This document shows, in pieces, positions 60,533 to 64,000 of a stretch of 64,000 bases of DNA. A program made the position numbers and the translations under genes. A model generated the notes under the pieces. The model was not told the DNA's origin and did no database searches. It saw nothing but the letters and a program-made list of their open reading frames with translations. Location of the stretch: positions 1,054,001 to 1,118,000 of the forward strand of contig NZ_CP145335.1 of the NCBI RefSeq assembly GCF_049568105.1, read 5' to 3'. Origin of the DNA: Salinisphaera sp049568105. Lineage in GTDB: Bacteria; Pseudomonadota; Gammaproteobacteria; Nevskiales; Salinisphaeraceae. How positions within the stretch are numbered: position 1 is the first letter of the stretch; each line of letters starts with the position of its first letter.

Positions 60533-62599
60533 TTACTTGATCTTGTCACCCGGCTTGGCGCCGTCGTCCGGCGACAGCACATGCGGCGAGTCGCCAGCAG
60601 CCAGCACCATGCCTTCGGAAACCCCAAAGCGCATCTTGCGCGGCGCCAGGTTGGCAACCAGCGCCACCAGCCGGCCTTCCAATCCCGACGGATCGTAGGC
60701 CGATTTGATGCCGGCGAATACCTGGCGCTTGCCCAGTTCGCCCACATCGAGCTGCAGGCACAGCAGCTTGTCGGCGCCTTCGACATGGTCCGCGGACTCG
60801 ACCCGGGCGACCCGTAGATCCACCTTGGCAAAGTCCTCGATGTCGATCACGCCGTTGCCTTCGGTCTTCGGTTCGGGCTGGTCGGCCGGTGTCTTGTCGC
60901 TGGCCTTGGGCTGTTCGTCTTCGGTCTTGGCCGGGGCCGCAGCGGCTTCGAGGTCTTCTTTGCTGGCCTCGATCATCTTGTCGATGGCGGGCTGCTCGAC
61001 CCGGCGCAGCAGCGGCTTGAACTTGGCGATCTCGTGGTCGAGCAGGGGCGTGTCCAGATCGGCCCAGGCCAGCGGCTCGACCTGCAGAAATGCCTCGGCG
61101 CGCTCGGCGGTGGCCGGCAGCACCGGCTTTAGATAGATCGTGAGCTGGCGGAACAGATTCAGCGCGGTCGTGCAGATCTGTTGTAGTTCAGCCTCGCGGC
61201 CTTCTTCCTTGGCCAGCTGCCAGGGCGCACGCTCGGCCACATAGGCATTGGCCTCGTCGGCCAGCGCCATGATCGCGCGGATGCCCTGGGCATAGCGGCG
61301 GGCCTCGAAGTGCTCCGCGATGGTCTCGCCTTCGGCGGCGAAGCGCTCGAACAGCTCCGGCCGGTCGAGTTCGGCCGCGAGACGCCCGTCGAAGCGCTTG
61401 CTGATGAAGTTCGCACAGCGGCTGGCGATGTTGACGTACTTGCCGACCAGATCGGAATTGATCCGGGCCAGAAAATCCTCGAAGTTGAGATCGAGGTCTT
61501 CGACCCGGTGGGTCAACTTGGCCGCGAAGTAGTAGCGCAGGAACTCGGCGTTGATATGTTCCAGCCAGGTGCGGGCCTTGATGAAGGTGCCGCGCGACTT
61601 GGACATCTTCTCGCCGTTGACCGTGACGAAGCCATGGGCATGGATCGCGCTCGGCGTGCGATAGCCCGCGCCTTCCAGCATCGCTGGCCAGAACAGGGCA
61701 TGAAAATAGACGATGTCCTTGCCGATGAAGTGATACAGCTCGGCGTTCGAATCCCGGCCCCAGAAGCGGTCGAACGTCAGCTCGGGATCGCCGCGCTTGT
61801 CGACCAGGTTCTGGAATGCCGCCATATAACCGATCGGCGCATCCAGCCAGACATAGAAGTATTTGTCTTCGGTGCCCGGGATCTTGAAGCCGAAGTAGGG
61901 GGCATCGCGGGAGATGTCCCAGTCGCGCAGACCGGTGCCGAACCACTCGTCCAGCTTGCGGGTCATTGACTCCTGCAGCCGATCGGCGCGCATCCAGTCG
62001 CGCAGAAAGGCCTCGAAATCGGCGAGCTTGAAGAAATAGTGCTCGGAGTCGCGCTCGATCGGTGTGGCACCCGAGAGCACCGACACCGGGTTGCCGAGCT
62101 CGGTCGGCTGATAAGTCGCGCCGCAGACCTCGCAGGCATCGCCATACTGATCGGCCGCGCCACAGTTCGGGCACTCGCCGCGGATGAAACGATCCGGCAG
62201 GAACATCTGGGTTTCCGGATCGAATGCCTGGGAGATGGTACGCCGGGCGATATGGCCTTCGGCGGCCAGTTTCTCGTAGATCGCCGACGACAGCTCGCGG
62301 TTCTCGTCCGAATGCGTGCTGTGATAGTTGTCGTAGACCACGTAGAAGTCGGCGAAATCGCGCTGGCGCTCGGCCGAGACCCCGGCGATCAGTTCTTCTG
62401 GCGAGATACCCTGATCGCGCGCCTTGAGCATGATCGGCGTGCCGTGAGCATCGTCGCCGCAGACCGCGATGCAGTTATTGCCGCGCAGCTTCTGAAAGCG
62501 GACCCAGATATCGGTCTGGATATGCTCGAGCATATGCCCCAGGTGGGTTGCACCGTTGGCATAGGGCAGGGCGGATGTCACCAGAATGTCGCGCGCCAT
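60533..62599 (-). CDS. metG: Methionyl-tRNA synthetase
   Basis: Charges tRNA-Met, 688 residues (E. coli MetG 677). The class I HIGH-type motif is ALPYANGATHLGHM at residue 10, the KMSKS loop is NGEKMSKSRGTFIKA, and the zinc knuckle is CPNCGAADQYGDACEVCGATYQP. A Lys/Glu/Ala-rich linker (about 560-590) leads to the C-terminal tRNA-binding domain IDIEDFAKVDLRVARVESADHVEGADKLL. ATG 62599 gives the MARDILVTSALPYANG family start; the longer open frame upstream is rejected. Divergent from apbC with 121 bases between, a layout shared with E. coli. Confidence 0.97.
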   Translation of the reverse strand: MARDILVTSALPYANGATHLGHMLEHIQTDIWVRFQKLRGNNCIAVCGDDAHGTPIMLKARDQGISPEELIAGVSAERQRDFADFYVVYDNYHSTHSDENRELSSAIYEKLAAEGHIARRTISQAFDPETQMFLPDRFIRGECPNCGAADQYGDACEVCGATYQPTELGNPVSVLSGATPIERDSEHYFFKLADFEAFLRDWMRADRLQESMTRKLDEWFGTGLRDWDISRDAPYFGFKIPGTEDKYFYVWLDAPIGYMAAFQNLVDKRGDPELTFDRFWGRDSNAELYHFIGKDIVYFHALFWPAMLEGAGYRTPSAIHAHGFVTVNGEKMSKSRGTFIKARTWLEHINAEFLRYYFAAKLTHRVEDLDLNFEDFLARINSDLVGKYVNIASRCANFISKRFDGRLAAELDRPELFERFAAEGETIAEHFEARRYAQGIRAIMALADEANAYVAERAPWQLAKEEGREAELQQICTTALNLFRQLTIYLKPVLPATAERAEAFLQVEPLAWADLDTPLLDHEIAKFKPLLRRVEQPAIDKMIEASKEDLEAAAAPAKTEDEQPKASDKTPADQPEPKTEGNGVIDIEDFAKVDLRVARVESADHVEGADKLLCLQLDVGELGKRQVFAGIKSAYDPSGLEGRLVALVANLAPRKMRFGVSEGMVLAAGDSPHVLSPDDGAKPGDKIK

Positions 62600-62720
62600 G
62601 ACTCGTTCGAACGTGGTCAATCGAAGCCGGCCAGTATGCCATAGCGGGCCACCCGTTTCCCGCCAGCGAGTTGCTATCATTGGCCGCTGACTATTCACCG
62701 AACAACTACCCGGTGTGATC

Positions 62721-63812
62721 ATGAGCGATACGACTCGCCAGGCCGTCGAGGCCGAACTGGGCCGCTACCATGAGCCCTATCTAGATACCGATCTGATGAG
62801 CGCGCGCGCTGTGCGCTCGCTCAACGTCGAGAGCGGGCATGTCACCCTCGAACTCGATCTGGGCTTTCCCTGTGGCCAGTACGGCCAGGAGCTGGCCGAG
62901 CGTTTGCGCCAGAAGCTCGAAGCACTCGAAGGCGTGAATCAGGCTGATGTCACGGTCGGCTTTACCGTGGCCGCGCGCTCGGTTCAGCCCCAGCTCAAGC
63001 GCATTGAGGGCGTAGCCAACATTATCGCCGTGGCCTCGGCCAAGGGCGGGGTTGGTAAGTCTACGGTCGCTGCCAATCTGGCGCTGGCCCTGGCCGCCGA
63101 CGGCGCCAACGTCGGGCTGCTGGATGCCGATATCTATGGGCCCAGCCAGCCGCGGCTGATGGGCATCGATACCCGGGCCAAGGCCGCCGGCGAAAATGTC
63201 ATCCAGCCGGTGGATGCGCATGGCCTCAAGACCATGTCGATCGGCTATCTGATCGACAAGGACAGCCCGGCGATCCTGCGCGGGCCGATGGTGACCTCGG
63301 CACTCCAGCAGATGTTGTTCCAGAGTGCCTGGGGCGAGCTGGATTATCTGATCATCGATCTGCCGCCGGGTACCGGTGATATTCAGCTCACGCTCTCGCA
63401 GAAGATCCCGGTCTCGGGCGCGGTCGTGGTCACTACGCCGCAGGATCTATCGTTGATCGATGCCCGCAAGGGGGTAGAGATGTTCAACAAGGTCAACGTG
63501 CCGGTGCTGGGTATCGTCGAAAACATGAGTACCCACATCTGCTCGAAGTGCGGCCACGAAGAGCACATCTTCGGCGAACACGGCGGCCAGAACCTGGCTG
63601 ACGAATACGATGTCAGCCTGCTGGGCGAACTGCCGCTGGATATCTCGATCCGCGAATATGCCGATTCCGGCAAGCCGACTGTGGTGTCTGCCCCCGATTC
63701 GCAGATCGCGTCGGCCTATTTCGATATCAGCCGCAACACAACCGCCCGGCTAGCGCGGCAGAAAAAGGACTACGCCAGCAAGTTCCCGAACATCAAGGTC
63801 GAATCCACCTGA
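62721..63812 (+). CDS. apbC: Iron-sulfur cluster carrier ATPase ApbC/Mrp
   Basis: A P-loop ATPase that holds and transfers Fe-S clusters, 363 residues (E. coli 369). An N-terminal DUF59/MIP18-like domain (about 1-90) precedes the deviant Walker A SAKGGVGKST. Then follow LLDADIYGPSQPRLMGI, VTTPQDLSLIDARKGVEMFNKVNVPVLGIVENMS and the cluster-binding CxxC in HICSKCGHEEHIFG. ATG 62721 is chosen; the in-frame GTG at 62715 adds two residues. Divergent from metG, as in E. coli. Confidence 0.96.
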   Translation: MSDTTRQAVEAELGRYHEPYLDTDLMSARAVRSLNVESGHVTLELDLGFPCGQYGQELAERLRQKLEALEGVNQADVTVGFTVAARSVQPQLKRIEGVANIIAVASAKGGVGKSTVAANLALALAADGANVGLLDADIYGPSQPRLMGIDTRAKAAGENVIQPVDAHGLKTMSIGYLIDKDSPAILRGPMVTSALQQMLFQSAWGELDYLIIDLPPGTGDIQLTLSQKIPVSGAVVVTTPQDLSLIDARKGVEMFNKVNVPVLGIVENMSTHICSKCGHEEHIFGEHGGQNLADEYDVSLLGELPLDISIREYADSGKPTVVSAPDSQIASAYFDISRNTTARLARQKKDYASKFPNIKVEST

Positions 63813-64000
63813 TCGTAGGCTCGATCGGCGGCGGCATGTCGTCGCCGTCGCTCGAACCCGCTTGCCAAGCCAAGGGCCTGGGCCTTGGCCAGACTATGGC
63901 CGAGTGGTTTTGCCAACGGCGATCTGGTCTTTGTTGGGCAGGGGCGGGTTCTTTATCCAGCCGAGGGCGGTCGCCGTGCCATACGAGCGCTAAGTCGGTG
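63813..64000. other. Right-end intergenic sequence
   Basis: The last 188 bases after apbC contain no supported gene. A stem of GCCAAGG.. and CCTTGGC near 63867-63893 (ccaagggcc/ggccttgg, one bulge) could act after apbC, but there is no T-run. Confidence 0.35.

Noticed and set aside
1..64000. Prophage, defence or toxin-antitoxin islands
   Set aside because: I found no integrase, transposase, capsid, restriction or antitoxin-like genes; gene content is ordinary chromosomal with local repeats only.

Overview
The window looks like a chromosomal segment of a GC-rich gammaproteobacterium. Supporting signs are minCDE, a metG/apbC pair transcribed divergently as in Escherichia coli, ribonuclease T, SanA, an E. 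coli-length FadE, an AcrAB-TolC type pump and a class II PHA synthase. The combination suggests a marine or halophilic lipid- and hydrocarbon-using lineage, possibly near Salinisphaera. That placement is inference from gene content; no rRNA is present to test it. I see no tRNA, rRNA, CRISPR array, prophage or transposase gene. Layout from left to right: (1) 1-3.0 kb: the start of an alpha/beta hydrolase, ribB under an FMN riboswitch, and an exported ferritin-like protein, all on the minus strand. (2) 3.4-10.7 kb: a plus-strand central-carbon run tkt-gap-pgk, continued by a MoxR-type AAA+ ATPase, a CoxE-like VWA protein and sanA. (3) 10.9-17.8 kb: a TetR/AcrR repressor divergent from a complete tripartite RND efflux pump. 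A perfect 15-bp inverted repeat between them carries a promoter-like motif pair on each strand. (4) 17.9-21.5 kb: an MCE (Mla-type) lipid-transport operon of permease, ATPase, MCE protein and lipoprotein. (5) 22.2-27.0 kb: an OmpW-family barrel behind a 1251-residue Ig-like lipoprotein. (6) 27.4-34.3 kb: a minus-strand unit of circularly permuted ATP-grasp, alpha-E protein, zinc peptidase and alpha/beta hydrolase, then fadE. (7) 34.5-40.2 kb: minCDE, a GMC oxidoreductase, and a LysR regulator divergent from an AEC transporter. (8) 40.2-47.8 kb: fadD, a YihY membrane protein, and a PHA locus of phaC plus two PhaZ-like hydrolases, then plsC. (9) 47.9-52.2 kb: rnt, argG, an FKBP isomerase lipoprotein, a FAH-family enzyme and nth. 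(10) 52.2-59.2 kb: a minus-strand block of split chromate transporter, gamma-glutamyltransferase, lactate permease and a small membrane protein, flanked by two copies of a MITE-like repeat, with a FadR-type GntR regulator divergent. (11) 59.6-64 kb: an orphan RsxB without membrane anchor, metG and apbC. Functionally, fadD and fadE (fatty-acid activation and beta-oxidation), phaC/phaZ (PHA storage), plsC, the MCE system and OmpW give the window a lipid and cell-envelope theme. The most unusual points are a PhaZ paralogue whose catalytic Ser is Gly, the ATP-grasp/alpha-E/peptidase operon predicted to make a peptide-like product, the Ig-lipoprotein/OmpW pair, a 41-residue Gly/Ser loop in the efflux channel, and the MITE-like repeats.
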